Shown here one piece after another: positions 17,672 to 26,579 of a DNA stretch of 64,000 nucleotides. Source of the DNA: Mesorhizobium loti. GTDB taxonomy: Bacteria; Pseudomonadota; Alphaproteobacteria; Rhizobiales; Rhizobiaceae. How positions within the stretch are numbered: position 1 is the stretch's first letter; each line of letters starts with the position of its first letter. The position numbers and the translations under genes were made by a program. The notes under the pieces were generated by a model. That model was not told the origin of the DNA and did not search any database. It saw only the letters and a list, made by a program, of their open reading frames with translations. The DNA is taken from the NCBI GenBank assembly GCA_014189435.1, contig CP050294.1, positions 310,001 through 374,000 of the forward strand, given 5' to 3'.

Positions 17672-17880
17672 ATGACCCTCTCAGTAGCCGCCCGCATTAG
17701 CCGTCTACGAGGTGAGGGTCGCGCAATCGTCAATATCCACAGACGGATTTGATTTAAATCGGGGATAATCCGGGGGATTAGCCAGGTCGCCGGCTGCCTT
17801 TTGCGAGATATAGCGTGCATTCGAACAGGATCGCCCGGATGTCAGGGTGCTCCGGTCTCAGGCGCGAGAGGAATGCCGGG

Positions 17881-18070
17881 CGTTGTCCCGTTGTTTGAAA
17901 TGTGGCCGCGTGAGGCCGACACCGCGCTTTTCAGGCAGGCCGTGCACTCACGGCTTCCCACGCGGCCATTGCCTGGCGTCGATGGGCTCGAATTCGCGCT
18001 GCGGAGCGGTTGGTCTGGGATGGGACGAAGAGATTTCGGACGGCGGAGAAGATCATCAAGGCGGTTAGCC
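17881..18070 (-). pseudogene. IS6-family element end with transposase C-terminus
   Basis: On the minus strand it reads FSAVRNLFVPSQTNRSAAR, then RRQAMAAWEAVSARPA and stop, the C-terminus of an IS6 transposase. It ends at a terminal repeat resembling GTTGTCxCGTTGTTTGA. Bases 17887-17990 recur almost unchanged at 59817-59917. Confidence 0.7.
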
Positions 18071-18239
18071 GCCTTGATGCACGGCGATGAGGTTTTGGCG
18101 GCCTGGAGCGGCGATCTGGCCGCCGTTGCAGTGCTTTTCCACGCGCCCCGTCAGGCGCCGGGATTGCTCCGTCGTGATGGCAGGCGGGGGTTTGCAGGTT
18201 GCGGTCGACGGGTTCGTTTCGGGCGCCTGCGCCCCATCG

Positions 18240-19106
18240 TTATGTCGCGAGTTGGGGGATGCGATCGAGGACGATGCGCAGGATGCGCTGGTCGGGGCAT
18301 GATGTCGGCAGGTGCAGGCGGATCTGGGTTTTCATCTCGACCACCCGCGCGGCGATCTTGATGAGGCGCAATCGCAGCGTGTCGAACTGGGCGACGGCAA
18401 AGCTCGAGCGTTTGGGCATCGCAGCGCGCAGGCCCCACATCAGCCAATAGGCGCCGGCATGCAGGAACAGCCGGAACTGGTTGGCCGTCGCTCTTGTGCA
18501 GGACGTTCGGTCGGCGGCGAGATGCGTCTTCCAGGACTTGATGTGGTTCTCGGCCGCTCCGCGGCGGCAGTAGAGATCCTCGTAGAGCGCCTTGGCTTTC
18601 CCGCCTGCAAGATTGGTGACGATGAAGCGGGTGTCAGCACCTTGGGCGCCGACCTCGACGCGGGCGATGATGCGCTCGACGCGGCTCCAGCTGGCGGCCC
18701 CGTCAACAAACTCCTTGAACCTGCGGACCTTGTTCGTCTTCGACGCTTCAAAGCGCGCCATCGTGCGGGCTTCCAGGTCCGCGACATGCTTGCGCAGCGT
18801 CGTGGTGGGCGCCACGCCGAGGATGAAGTCGACATCGTTGGCGCGGCACCAGTCGATGACCTGCGGACTACAATAGTGGCTGTCGGCCCGGATCAGGATC
18901 CGTGTGTTCGGCCAATTGCTCCGGATCGCCCGCACCAGGCGGCGCAGATGGGGGCAGATCTCAGCCCCGCTCGGCCGACTGGCCGGTCGCAGGATCGCGC
19001 TGACGAACCGGCCCGCACCGTCGAACACTACGATCGGCTGGAAGCCGTATTCGTCGTAATGCGCGTTGAACAGGCGCAATTGCTGGCCGCCATGTACGGC
19101 GTCAAA
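18240..19106 (-). pseudogene. IS1380-family transposase, C-terminal two thirds (split by the serine-recombinase element)
   Basis: From the junction at about 19105 the minus strand reads FDAVHGGQQLRLFNAHYDEY, then RILIRADSHYCSPQVIDWCR and CRRGAAENHIKSWKTHLAAD, which is DDE core and C-terminus. The N-terminal part, ending VLDIDDT, resumes at 21844. The intact relative at 56.75 kb has DIDDTVDVVHGHQQLSLFNA uninterrupted, which shows exactly where the insertion fell. Confidence 0.9.
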
Positions 19107-19159
19107 GGAAACATCTCCAGACTGCCCATCACCAGGACCTTCCCGCCTCGGCAACGATC

Positions 19160-19594
19160 ATGCGGGAGGGCCACGCCTTTGAAGGGCGGCCTCTGGCCGT
19201 AATCAGCCGCCTCAAACGCCGCGGCGAGCCAACGCTGCTTTTAGAATTGCCGGACGGCAGCCGGACCTACATTCCCGTCGCGTGGACGGATCTCGGGGGC
19301 CTGGGGGGTGATTCCACAGCCTCGCCGGCTAATCACTCCAGCATTGGGCGGCTTTCAGACCTTCTGCATCTGCGCTTTCTGACCGACGCTCTTCTTGAAC
19401 GGCGCGGCGAGTCGCCGCCCGATGACAAGGAGGAGCGACATGCAACTGAAGCTGAGATTCGCCGAGGAAGACCGCAAGCGGCCTCCCGACCCACCCACCT
19501 GGGAGACGCTGGACGCCGAGGCGCGGGCGGAGGCGTTGCGCCGGCTCGCCCTCGTGATCGCGCGCATGCTGACAGTGAGGGAGGCCGGTCATGA
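19160..19594 (+). CDS. Small accessory protein of the recombinase element
   Basis: 144 residues from ATG. The first ~90 (FEGRPLAVISRLKRRGEPTL, then LPDGSRTYIPVAWTDLGGLG) resemble small uncharacterised proteins encoded just upstream of large serine recombinases in rhizobial and other repeats (DUF5372-like). The last 50 residues are Arg/Gly/Ala-rich and overlap the next gene in another frame, so their translation is doubtful. Role unknown; perhaps recombination directionality or regulation. Confidence 0.5.
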   Translation: MREGHAFEGRPLAVISRLKRRGEPTLLLELPDGSRTYIPVAWTDLGGLGGDSTASPANHSSIGRLSDLLHLRFLTDALLERRGESPPDDKEERHATEAEIRRGRPQAASRPTHLGDAGRRGAGGGVAPARPRDRAHADSEGGRS

Positions 19595-19598
19595 CTGA
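19440..19598 (+). CDS. Very small accessory protein of the recombinase element
   Basis: 52 residues from ATG 19440, with a near-perfect AAGGAGGAG site 7 bases before it (19427-19435). MQLKLRFAEEDRKRPPDPPT, then LDAEARAEALRRLALVIARM, gives a charged amphipathic helical protein. Its stop overlaps the recombinase start (ATGA), so the two are translationally coupled. It overlaps the preceding frame by 155 bases; this frame is the better supported of the two. Confidence 0.6.
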   Translation: MQLKLRFAEEDRKRPPDPPTWETLDAEARAEALRRLALVIARMLTVREAGHD

Positions 19599-21816
19599 AC
19601 ACAGCAAAATCGCCGCCGGTCACCAGGCCCGGCTGGCTGTCGTCTACCTGCGCCAGTCGAGCGCCTCACAGGTGGAGAACAACCGTGAATCGACCGAGCG
19701 GCAATACGCGCTCTCCGGTCGGGCGCGCGAGCTGGGTTGGCCGGACGAGCGTGTCCTGGTCATCGACGAGGACCTTGGCCTGTCCGGCTCCGGCAGCGTC
19801 ATGCGCGCCGGCTTTGCGCGGCTGACCAGCGAGGTGGCGCTGGCCCGGGTCGGCATCGTGCTTGGCCTGGAGGTTTCGCGGCTGGCGCGCAACAATGCCG
19901 ACTGGCACCGGCTGATCGAGTTGGCCGGGCTGACCGATACGCTGATTGGCGATGCCGACGGGATCTACCACCCGGCTCTGTTCAACGATAGGCTTTTGCT
20001 CGGGTTGAAAGGCGCCATGAGCGAGGCCGAATTGCACGTCCTGCGCGCCCGCCTCAATGGCGGCATCCGCAACAAGGCAGCGCGCGGTGAATTGCGCCGC
20101 GGCCTACCGATCGGCTTCGTCTGGGGCGAGGCGGACGGCGAGATCCTGATCCATCCCGACGAGGCCGTCGCCCATGCCATCCGCACCGTCTTTGCCCGCT
20201 TTGCCGAGCTCGGCTCGGCGCGCCGCGTGTGGCTGTGGTTCCGCGAGCAAGCGATGAAGTTCCCGCTGTGGCTTAATGCACGCACCGAGCTGCGCTGGGG
20301 CGAGGCCAGCTACCACGCGGTTCACAGCGTGCTTGCCAATCCAGTCTATGCCGGCGCCTATGTCTATGGCAAGTATCGCCGAGAGACGGTGCTCGACGAA
20401 ACCGGCGCGCGGTGCAAGCGGATACGCAAGCTGCCGATGGAAGACTGGCAAGTGCTGATCAAGGACCACCACCAGGGCTATATCGATTGGCCCACCTTCG
20501 AGGCCAATCGAGAGCGCATGGCGGCCAACACCCAACCCCGGACGCACGCCAAGGCGCAGGAACAGGCCGGTGGCGCCGCCAGAGAGGGTGGCGCCCTGCT
20601 GCAGGGCATTGCCCGCTGCGGCCACTGCGGGCGACGGCTGCACACCCATTATCGCGGCCGCACCGTGACGCCGGGCTACCATTGTCCCGGCAAGGTGGTC
20701 GTCGAGGGCAGAGGCGTCCATTGCCTCAATGTTGGCGGCGGGCAGATCGATGAAGCCGTGGTGGCGGCCTTCCTGGAGGCGCTGGAGCCGGTGCGCCTGA
20801 CCGCCACGCTCGAAGCGGCCGAGCGGCTGGAGAACGATCGCGACGCAGCACTCAAGCAATGGCGGCTCGACGTGGAGCGCGCCGCCTTCGCCGTCAACCG
20901 CGCCGAGCGCCGCTATTGCGCCGTCGATCCCGACAATCGCCTGGTCGCCCGCAGGCTCGAGCAGGAGTGGGAGGAGGCGTTGCGCGCCCTGGAGGCGGCA
21001 AAGGCGGAACTGGCGCGGCGCGAGGAGCAGCGTCCGCGCGTCCTGTCGGCCACGGAGCGGGAAAAGCTGCTTGCCCTCGGGGCCGATCTGGCGAGCGTTT
21101 GGTACGCGCCCACCACCACGCCGCGTGACCGCAAGGAATTGCTGCGCACGCTCCTCGATGAGGTCACCCTCCATGTCGATCGCGACGAGGCAGCGGCGCT
21201 TCTCGTCCTGCGCTGGAAGGGCGACGCTACGAGTCGCCTCACCGTCGCCTTGCCGCGCTCGCGGCCGGCGACGGTTCGTACCGACGAGGACACGCTGGCG
21301 CTGCTGCGGCGGCTGGCACCGCATTATCCCGACGCGGTCATTGCCGGCGTCCTCAACCGCCAGGGCCGCCGAACGGCGTACGGCCACCGGTTTGACGCCA
21401 ACCGCGTCGGCTATCTGCGTAAGCACTGGAAGATTCCCGCCTGCAAGGCCAAGCCACCAGCCGCCGACGGCGACATCGTCACCGTCCGTCAGGCCGCTGC
21501 CGCGCTCGGCGTGGCGCCATCGACGCTTCACCGCCATGTCAACGACGGCCTCATCCCGGGCGAACAGGTGACACCCGGTGCGCCATGGCGCATTCGCCTG
21601 ACCGCCGAACTCAAGGCCCGCTTCCTGGCCACGCCTGGCGAAGGCTTTGAGCCCATCCGCGACGCCATGGAGAACCTCGGCCTGTCGCGCCAGGTCGTGT
21701 TGCAGCGAGTAAAACGCGGCGAACTCGAAGCCGTCCATGTCGTGCGTGGACAGAGAAAAGGCCTATGGATCAAGACGATAGACCAAAATCCCAGCCTCTT
21801 CGAACAGATACCGTGA
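19591..21816 (+). CDS. Large serine recombinase
   Basis: 741 residues. The N-terminal resolvase domain carries the catalytic Ser in VVYLRQSSASQVENNRESTE and the Arg cluster in GLEVSRLARNNADWHRLIEL. A recombinase domain follows (NPVYAGAYVYGKYRRETVLD). Next is a zinc ribbon (ARCGHCGRRLHTHYRGRT...YHCPGK) and a long coiled coil (~400-490). Unusually, there is an extra C-terminal region with a MerR-like helix-turn-helix (VRQAAAALGVAPSTLHRHVN). It would excise and integrate the element at the split site. Intact. The antisense 544-residue frame is a shadow. Confidence 0.93.
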   Translation: MTEHSKIAAGHQARLAVVYLRQSSASQVENNRESTERQYALSGRARELGWPDERVLVIDEDLGLSGSGSVMRAGFARLTSEVALARVGIVLGLEVSRLARNNADWHRLIELAGLTDTLIGDADGIYHPALFNDRLLLGLKGAMSEAELHVLRARLNGGIRNKAARGELRRGLPIGFVWGEADGEILIHPDEAVAHAIRTVFARFAELGSARRVWLWFREQAMKFPLWLNARTELRWGEASYHAVHSVLANPVYAGAYVYGKYRRETVLDETGARCKRIRKLPMEDWQVLIKDHHQGYIDWPTFEANRERMAANTQPRTHAKAQEQAGGAAREGGALLQGIARCGHCGRRLHTHYRGRTVTPGYHCPGKVVVEGRGVHCLNVGGGQIDEAVVAAFLEALEPVRLTATLEAAERLENDRDAALKQWRLDVERAAFAVNRAERRYCAVDPDNRLVARRLEQEWEEALRALEAAKAELARREEQRPRVLSATEREKLLALGADLASVWYAPTTTPRDRKELLRTLLDEVTLHVDRDEAAALLVLRWKGDATSRLTVALPRSRPATVRTDEDTLALLRRLAPHYPDAVIAGVLNRQGRRTAYGHRFDANRVGYLRKHWKIPACKAKPPAADGDIVTVRQAAAALGVAPSTLHRHVNDGLIPGEQVTPGAPWRIRLTAELKARFLATPGEGFEPIRDAMENLGLSRQVVLQRVKRGELEAVHVVRGQRKGLWIKTIDQNPSLFEQIP

Positions 21817-21843
21817 ACCAGGGGGTATTATGACAATGGATCC

Positions 21844-22316
21844 AACGTGTCGTCGATGTCGAGCACAATCCGCTTCGGCACCTGCCGGAAGGAGGCGCAG
21901 TAAAGGTCGATCATCGCTCGCCCCATGGCGACCAGCTCCCGCACGCCGGGCAGGTTCTCCAGCCTGCACATCGTCGACTGGGAGGCCAGATCCCGACCCG
22001 ACGGCAGCGCATCCTGGGCCATCTTGAAGACCGGATCGGAGCGCAGCCGGTTGGCGTCATTGCCATCCTCATAGCCGGCGGCGATCATCTTCCTGCGAAA
22101 GCCGATCATGTCCGCCAGGCTGTGGACGACCTGGTCCGGGCAGCGCGGATCATCGATGCAACGCGCCAGACGGTCGGCCACCCGCAGTCGTTTTTCCACC
22201 TCGGCCAGCGCCAGAACGCCACAGTTGGAGGACAACATGCCGCCGTCGAAACGGGCGACGACGGACTTGCCGCCCACTGATGACAAACCGCTCAGCGGCA
22301 GGGTAAGATCATTCAT
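21844..22316 (-). pseudogene. IS1380-family transposase, N-terminal third
   Basis: It starts MNDLTLPLSGLSSVGGKSVV at ATG 22316 and runs MLSSNCGVLALAEVEKRLRV, then QVPKRIVLDIDDT, where the serine-recombinase element cuts it. It aligns by eye with the start of the intact copy at 56751 (ITAAFDGGRITSDGGVMLLA). The upstream GTAGGATTTGGTTG resembles GTAGGATTCGGTTG before that copy, which marks the IS1380 end near 22375. Confidence 0.9.
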
Positions 22317-22441
22317 GGCGGGTGTGGTCTCCGGGAAATGATTCGGATCGGCTTTAGCAACCAAATCCTACGTCATTTCAACGGTTTGCTCCACATCCGC
22401 CAACCCGCCGTGAATTTTTCGGGCTAGGGCATAGGTCATCG

Positions 22442-23161
22442 ATGGAAGACACCGACGCCTTCGATTTCATTGAACGCTGCGAATCTCATCGGCGATCAAA
22501 AAGCCTTCTGGACGACCTTCTTTCGACGGTGAAAGTGCTGGGCTTCGATCATCTGATTTTTAGTGGGGTTCCCGTCGATAGTCGAAAATTGGCTTCGATG
22601 GTGGAGCTGAACGGTTGGCCTGTGGCTTGGTTCGAACGGTATGTCAGTGCCAATCACGCGGCTGTCGACGGGGTCAGCATCTTTGCCGCTCGCACACTGA
22701 AACCTTTCTTTTGGGCTGACATTCCAGAAAGGTTTTCCGCAACTAAACAATCGAGTGCGGTGCAGGGTGAAGCGCGAGAATTCGGCATGCGCAGCGGATT
22801 TGCCGTTCCGATGCTCAGCCTCCATCACGGGCGATCCGTCATGTCTTTTGCATCGCCGGGCAACCGATGCGACATTTCAGACCGTCAAAAGAAACGGCTT
22901 GTTGCCATGGCAATGTACGCGGGGCAGTCTTTGGCAGAAAAGGATGATGAGCCGCCTCACGGCCCAACAATTACACAGCGGGAAAAAGAGATGCTGTATT
23001 GGGCGGCCCTTGGCAAATCCGCCTGGGAAATATCTGAGATACTCGGCTTGGCGGAGAGAACGGTGGAGTGGCACCTCCAATCGACTCGCAAAAAATTCGG
23101 CGTTGCCAAAACCATTCAAGCAATTGTTGAGGCCATAAGACGGGGGATAATACACCCTTGA
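22442..23161 (+). CDS. luxR: LuxR-family quorum-sensing regulator
   Basis: 239 residues. The N-terminal acyl-homoserine-lactone domain (~20-160) shows the family's W/Y/D pocket pattern (NGWPVAWFERYVSANHAAVD, then PFFWADIP and SGFAVPM). The C-terminal LuxR helix-turn-helix is intact: ITQREKEMLYWAALGKSAWE, then ISEILGLAERTVEWHLQSTR and KKFGVAKTIQAIVEA. It would bind the signal made by the adjacent LuxI and activate from a lux box in the 80-base gap. The order luxR-box-luxI is the standard autoinduction loop. Targets outside this locus are unknown. Confidence 0.94.
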   Translation: MEDTDAFDFIERCESHRRSKSLLDDLLSTVKVLGFDHLIFSGVPVDSRKLASMVELNGWPVAWFERYVSANHAAVDGVSIFAARTLKPFFWADIPERFSATKQSSAVQGEAREFGMRSGFAVPMLSLHHGRSVMSFASPGNRCDISDRQKKRLVAMAMYAGQSLAEKDDEPPHGPTITQREKEMLYWAALGKSAWEISEILGLAERTVEWHLQSTRKKFGVAKTIQAIVEAIRRGIIHP

Positions 23162-23169
23162 ATTTGTCA

Positions 23170-23188
23170 ACCCGTACTTGTCGCGGGT
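23170..23188. promoter_or_regulatory. lux-box-like inverted repeat upstream of luxI
   Basis: ACCCG-N9-CGGGT, 53 bases before the luxI start and 8 bases after the luxR stop, is a 19-bp dyad in the usual place of a LuxR-type operator. It does not match the Agrobacterium tra box, so the assignment rests on symmetry and position. Confidence 0.5.
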
Positions 23189-23241
23189 GACGACTGGCGC
23201 ACGAATCGTAACTTTCTTGCTAGAAAGCGGAGAGAACGGCG

Positions 23242-23880
23242 ATGATTCAAGCGCACGTTGTTACGAGCGAGAACAAACACCTGTATGCGCACGAATTCGA
23301 CCAGTTTCTGCGCTGGCGACATGATATTTTCGTCAACCAAAAAAGATGGCGGCCAGAAAGCCCTGATGGCCGGGAAACCGATGAGTTCGACACGAATGCT
23401 GCAACGTACATCCTGGGAATTGAGGACGGCGACGTGGTTACATCGGCCAGGCTGATACCGACCAGTCAGCCTCATCTGGTCTCCAAGATGTTTCCACAGA
23501 TGTGCGAGCGCACCGGGGTTCCGTGCCGATCCGATTGGGCGGAATGGACCCGCACCTACGTTGTGCCATCCAAGCGCAGTGTGTCCCGTCGCGGCACTCT
23601 CACCGAATTGTGCTGCGCGGTGATGGAATTCGCTGTCGAAGAAGGGCTCTCTGCCATCGGAGGCATCCAGGAAACCTGTTTCATGTCGCATCACCAAGTT
23701 CTCAAATGGCAGGTCACGCCGCTCGGCCTCGCCCAGGAAATAGAAGGCGAAATGTGCATTGTGGCCTACATCCACGTCGATGACGCGGCGCTGAAAAGTG
23801 TTCGCCGCCTACTCGGCATCGATCGGACGCTGCTCGTGAGGCGGGGCCCATTGAAACCTTTTATCCAGGACGGGCATTAA
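23242..23880 (+). CDS. luxI: Acyl-homoserine-lactone synthase, LuxI family (BjaI/RpaI-like branch)
   Basis: 212 residues after a GGAGAG site. All invariant LuxI positions can be seen: R, F and W in LRWRHDIFVNQKRW, acidic residues in GRETDEFDTN, R in VTSARLIP, F in SKMFPQM, and the E-x-x-R of AEWTRTYVV. Canonical LuxI/TraI proteins have E-L-S-R-F. The E-W-(S/T)-R form, with a later VTPLG, is typical of BjaI, BraI and RpaI, which make isovaleryl-, cinnamoyl- or p-coumaroyl-HSL from CoA thioesters. That branch assignment is inference; the LuxI assignment is secure. Confidence 0.93.
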   Translation: MIQAHVVTSENKHLYAHEFDQFLRWRHDIFVNQKRWRPESPDGRETDEFDTNAATYILGIEDGDVVTSARLIPTSQPHLVSKMFPQMCERTGVPCRSDWAEWTRTYVVPSKRSVSRRGTLTELCCAVMEFAVEEGLSAIGGIQETCFMSHHQVLKWQVTPLGLAQEIEGEMCIVAYIHVDDAALKSVRRLLGIDRTLLVRRGPLKPFIQDGH

Positions 23881-24298
23881 GATCTGGCCGAACAATATAC
23901 CCAGCGAATGAAGCGGTTCGGGCGTGACGACAGTTTTGTAATACGCTGCGGCCCTTCTCGCGCTGCAAATGATGAGAGGAATCGTAACGCCTAAGTGAAG
24001 GTAGATCGTGCCATGATGCGCATAAATCTACTGGCCTAATCGGCCCGAAGCTGATGAGGTTGTCTAATCGCCGTGGGGACGTCAAGTATCTTCGTTCTTG
24101 GAGATGCGTTTGCCGGGTACACGGTTGTCTTCGCGGTCGACATCGGTCGCCGCATGATGGAGCTTCGCGGGAGGAGCCTTCAATGTGGACGACGCACTTT
24201 GCTGAGTCAGCGGTGCAACCCCATCAGCGGAATGGCTCGGCCCCACGTCCCGGCAGGGACGTCTCAGGCGCTCAGATCCTGAACGCTATCCGCAAATT
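23881..24298. other. No gene recognised; IS110 end region
   Basis: This lies between the luxI stop and the stop of the leftward IS110 transposase. No coding sequence was recognised. The right half presumably includes the non-coding end of the IS110 element. Confidence 0.4.
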
Positions 24299-25324
24299 TC
24301 ATGTTGTTGCTCCTGCGTTCCGATCAAAGAGCTCGCCAGTCTTGAGCATCGCATGCATCGTGACCGCCAGTTTGCGCGCTACGGCAACGGCCGCGCGTTT
24401 GAAGCCGATCCTCTCGCGGAGCTTGAGGCCCCATGTCCGCAGGGTGCTCTCGGTCGTGCTACGCGTCAGAATGACCGACGCTGCTTCGTAGAGAAGCCCT
24501 CGCAAATGGCGGTCACCGCGTCGGGATATATGGCCGTCATAATCGACTTCTCCGGATTGGTAGCGGCGCGTCGTCAGGCCGATCCAGGCGCCAACAGATC
24601 GGGACTTCTTGAAGTTGCCCGGATCTTCAATGGCAGTGGCGAAGGAGGTTGCGGTGATGGCGCCGATGCCAGGGATCGACATGAGTATGCGGCATGCCTG
24701 GCTCTGACGTGCATCTGCGACGAGCTGGCGCCCAAGCTCGGCGGCACGAATCCGTATCCCGCGCCAGGCTTCCAACATCGGCAGCACGATAAGAGCAAGT
24801 TCCTTGTGATCGATAAGAAGGCCCCGAACGTTCTTCTCGAATGTGGTTCCCTTACCTGCAGGAACGAGCAACCCGAATGTCTTCATGAGCCCCCGGATCT
24901 GGTTTGAAAGCTCGGTGGTGATTCGGACCAGCCGGGTGCGAGCCGACACGAGCGTCCGGGTCAACATGCTGTCGAAACCTTTCACGCGCACCTCGCGAAA
25001 GAACCCGACTTCTGCAAGCTGCGCCAAACCATCGGCATCATTCGCATCCGTCTTATTCGCCGCCATATCGAGCGCAGCTTTGGCGTGACGGGCATCGATG
25101 CAGATTGCCGGTAATCCCTTGGCGCGTAGCGCATGATAGAACCATACGGAGAGAGGCCCCGTTTCGAACACCACTCGTTTTACAGCTGGCGCCCGCTTAC
25201 GGACAAGCTCGGCAATGATGTTGGGATCAGATGCGCACTTCCCGCGCCAGATCCGTTCGCCTTCACGGCGGATCGAAACTGCCGTCTCTTTCATCGACAC
25301 ATCGAGACCGATATATTCTTCCAT
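24299..25324 (-). CDS. IS110-family transposase (second type)
   Basis: 341 residues, complete. DEDD pieces: D in MEEYIGLDVSMKETAVSIRR, E in VVFETGPLSVWFYHALRA, and D-A-N-D in AANKTDANDADGLAQLAEVG. The C-terminal transposase-20 domain has CRILMSIPGIGAITATSFAT. It is clearly different from the IS110 at 15.3 kb (different length and opening). It is oriented towards luxI and is a likely recent arrival. Confidence 0.93.
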   Translation of the reverse strand: MEEYIGLDVSMKETAVSIRREGERIWRGKCASDPNIIAELVRKRAPAVKRVVFETGPLSVWFYHALRAKGLPAICIDARHAKAALDMAANKTDANDADGLAQLAEVGFFREVRVKGFDSMLTRTLVSARTRLVRITTELSNQIRGLMKTFGLLVPAGKGTTFEKNVRGLLIDHKELALIVLPMLEAWRGIRIRAAELGRQLVADARQSQACRILMSIPGIGAITATSFATAIEDPGNFKKSRSVGAWIGLTTRRYQSGEVDYDGHISRRGDRHLRGLLYEAASVILTRSTTESTLRTWGLKLRERIGFKRAAVAVARKLAVTMHAMLKTGELFDRNAGATT

Positions 25325-25528
25325 GGCTGTTCTCCATTCGATGTTTGGGCCCGGCGTCAGCCGTGAGCCCGTATTTCCATCCTATCGGGGAACAGCCACC
25401 CTCCAAGACTACGATTGATTTCTAGGGCAACTCGCTCCCGCGATTACCCCATGTGGAAGGCCCTTCCCGAACGGCATCAAAAGTGCCCAACGTGGTCGTG
25501 AAACGCCACAAAGCAGAAGGACCGCTCC

Positions 25529-25590
25529 ATGAAGAATATTACCACAGTCGGGCTTGATTTGGCCAAATCCGTTTTTCAGGTTCATGGGAT
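25529..25590 (+). pseudogene. IS110/IS1111-type transposase start, truncated
   Basis: ATG after AGAAGGACC opens MKNITTVGLDLAKSVFQVHG, the classic IS1111-group beginning, and is then cut after 20 residues by unrelated sequence. Only the 5' end of the element survives. Confidence 0.75.
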
Positions 25591-25704
25591 ATGAAGATGG
25601 AGCCGTGATCGTGCGTCGTGCTCTGCGCCGCTCGCAGTGGATGTGTTGCAACGTTTTTGTTACTCGCGAGTGGCAAGGAGCCTTCGATCATTTCGGAGGT
25701 TGCA

Positions 25705-26110
25705 ATGTTCAAAGGCGGCCAGTTCGACCAATCCGTGATCCTGCTGTGCGTGCGCTGGTACCTGGCGTACAATCTGAGCCTGCATGATCTTGAGGAGGTG
25801 ATGGCCGAGCGCGGGCATTACGGTCGATCACACGACCATCCACCGCTGGACGGTTCGTTTCTCGCCCTTGTTGCTCGAGCGTTTCAACCGGCGCAAGCGT
25901 AGCGTGACCGGCAAATGGCATGTCGACGAGACCTACATCAAGGTCCGCGGCCAGTGGATGTATCTCTATCGCGCCATCGACACTGTCGGTGACACAGTCG
26001 AGTTTTGGTTCAGCGAGCAGCGCGACCTGCCCTTCCGGGCAGCGGGTGTGTCGCCGCCAGGACGACGATGGCTCCGCCACAACCGTTGGTAGCAGCGCTT
26101 CATGGCTACT
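25705..26110 (+). pseudogene. IS6-family transposase, frameshifted
   Basis: It starts MFKGGQFDQSVILLCVRWYL, then AYNLSLHDLEEVMAERG. After a break near 25815 it continues in another frame with ERFNRRKRSVTGKWHVDETY, then VRGQWMYLYRAIDTVGDTVE and FWFSEQRDLPF before losing the catalytic Glu region. The same family's N-terminal fragment at 41.36 kb retains the undisturbed HSTIHRWVVHFAP. Confidence 0.85.
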
Positions 26111-26398
26111 GCGGACGACAGTGTCGGGTTTACGATGATGTCGGAGATGGGGCAGCTCGCCACGTTGGAATTGAAGGTTTTATTCCTTTGGCATGATTAG
26201 TGCAGCAGATGATCCGCAAACGTTGCACGCAACCGATACAATGAGATGAGAGGTGAGCGTCATCCGGATTCTTTGCGTTAACGGTCCCTCAGTCTTCACG
26301 GGGTGGGCAGCCGCGCGGGCGCTGGCGCACGCCGGCCATCCCGGTAGTCATCGAGCCAGTCTGCGTAGAACAGGAAGCAGGATGAAAGCGAGATCAGC

Positions 26399-26579
26399 AT
26401 GAACTCGAATTTGAAATGTTTGGCCCAAGCAACTGCCATCGCCTTGCTCTGGAAGGTCAGCGCTACGTCGGCGCACGAAGGTATGTGGATGCCGGGCCAG
26501 ATTACGGAAGTGGGCGCGGCCATGCGCGCGGATGGGCTCCAGCTCGATCCCGCCCAGCTGCGCCGTCTGGACACTGGCA
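26399..26579 (+). pseudogene. S46 peptidase, N-terminal fragment cut by IS6
   Basis: It encodes MNSNLKCLAQATAIALLWKV-S-A-T-S, then EGMWMPGQITEVGAAMRADG and LRRLDTG, nearly identical to residues 1-60 of the complete peptidase at 37.07-39.23 kb. It is interrupted at 26580 by the IS6 terminal repeat. The upstream ~230 bases also match, in inverted orientation, so this is a duplicated locus with one copy destroyed. Confidence 0.9.

Larger units (their letters stand above)
19105..21845 (+). mobile_element. Large-serine-recombinase element (about 2.74 kb) inserted in an IS1380 transposase gene
   Basis: Both junctions with the interrupted gene share the dinucleotide TT (AA on the plus strand, 19105-19106 and 21844-21845). 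Joining the flanks recreates an intact D-I-D-D-T-F-D-A-V-H-G reading frame. The element carries three tightly packed rightward genes ending in a 741-residue serine recombinase. Serine recombinases exchange at a 2-bp core without longer duplications, which fits. Confidence 0.8.

Noticed and set aside
20104..21738. 544-residue minus-strand frame opposite the serine recombinase
   Set aside because: Shadow of the recombinase gene; no independent evidence.
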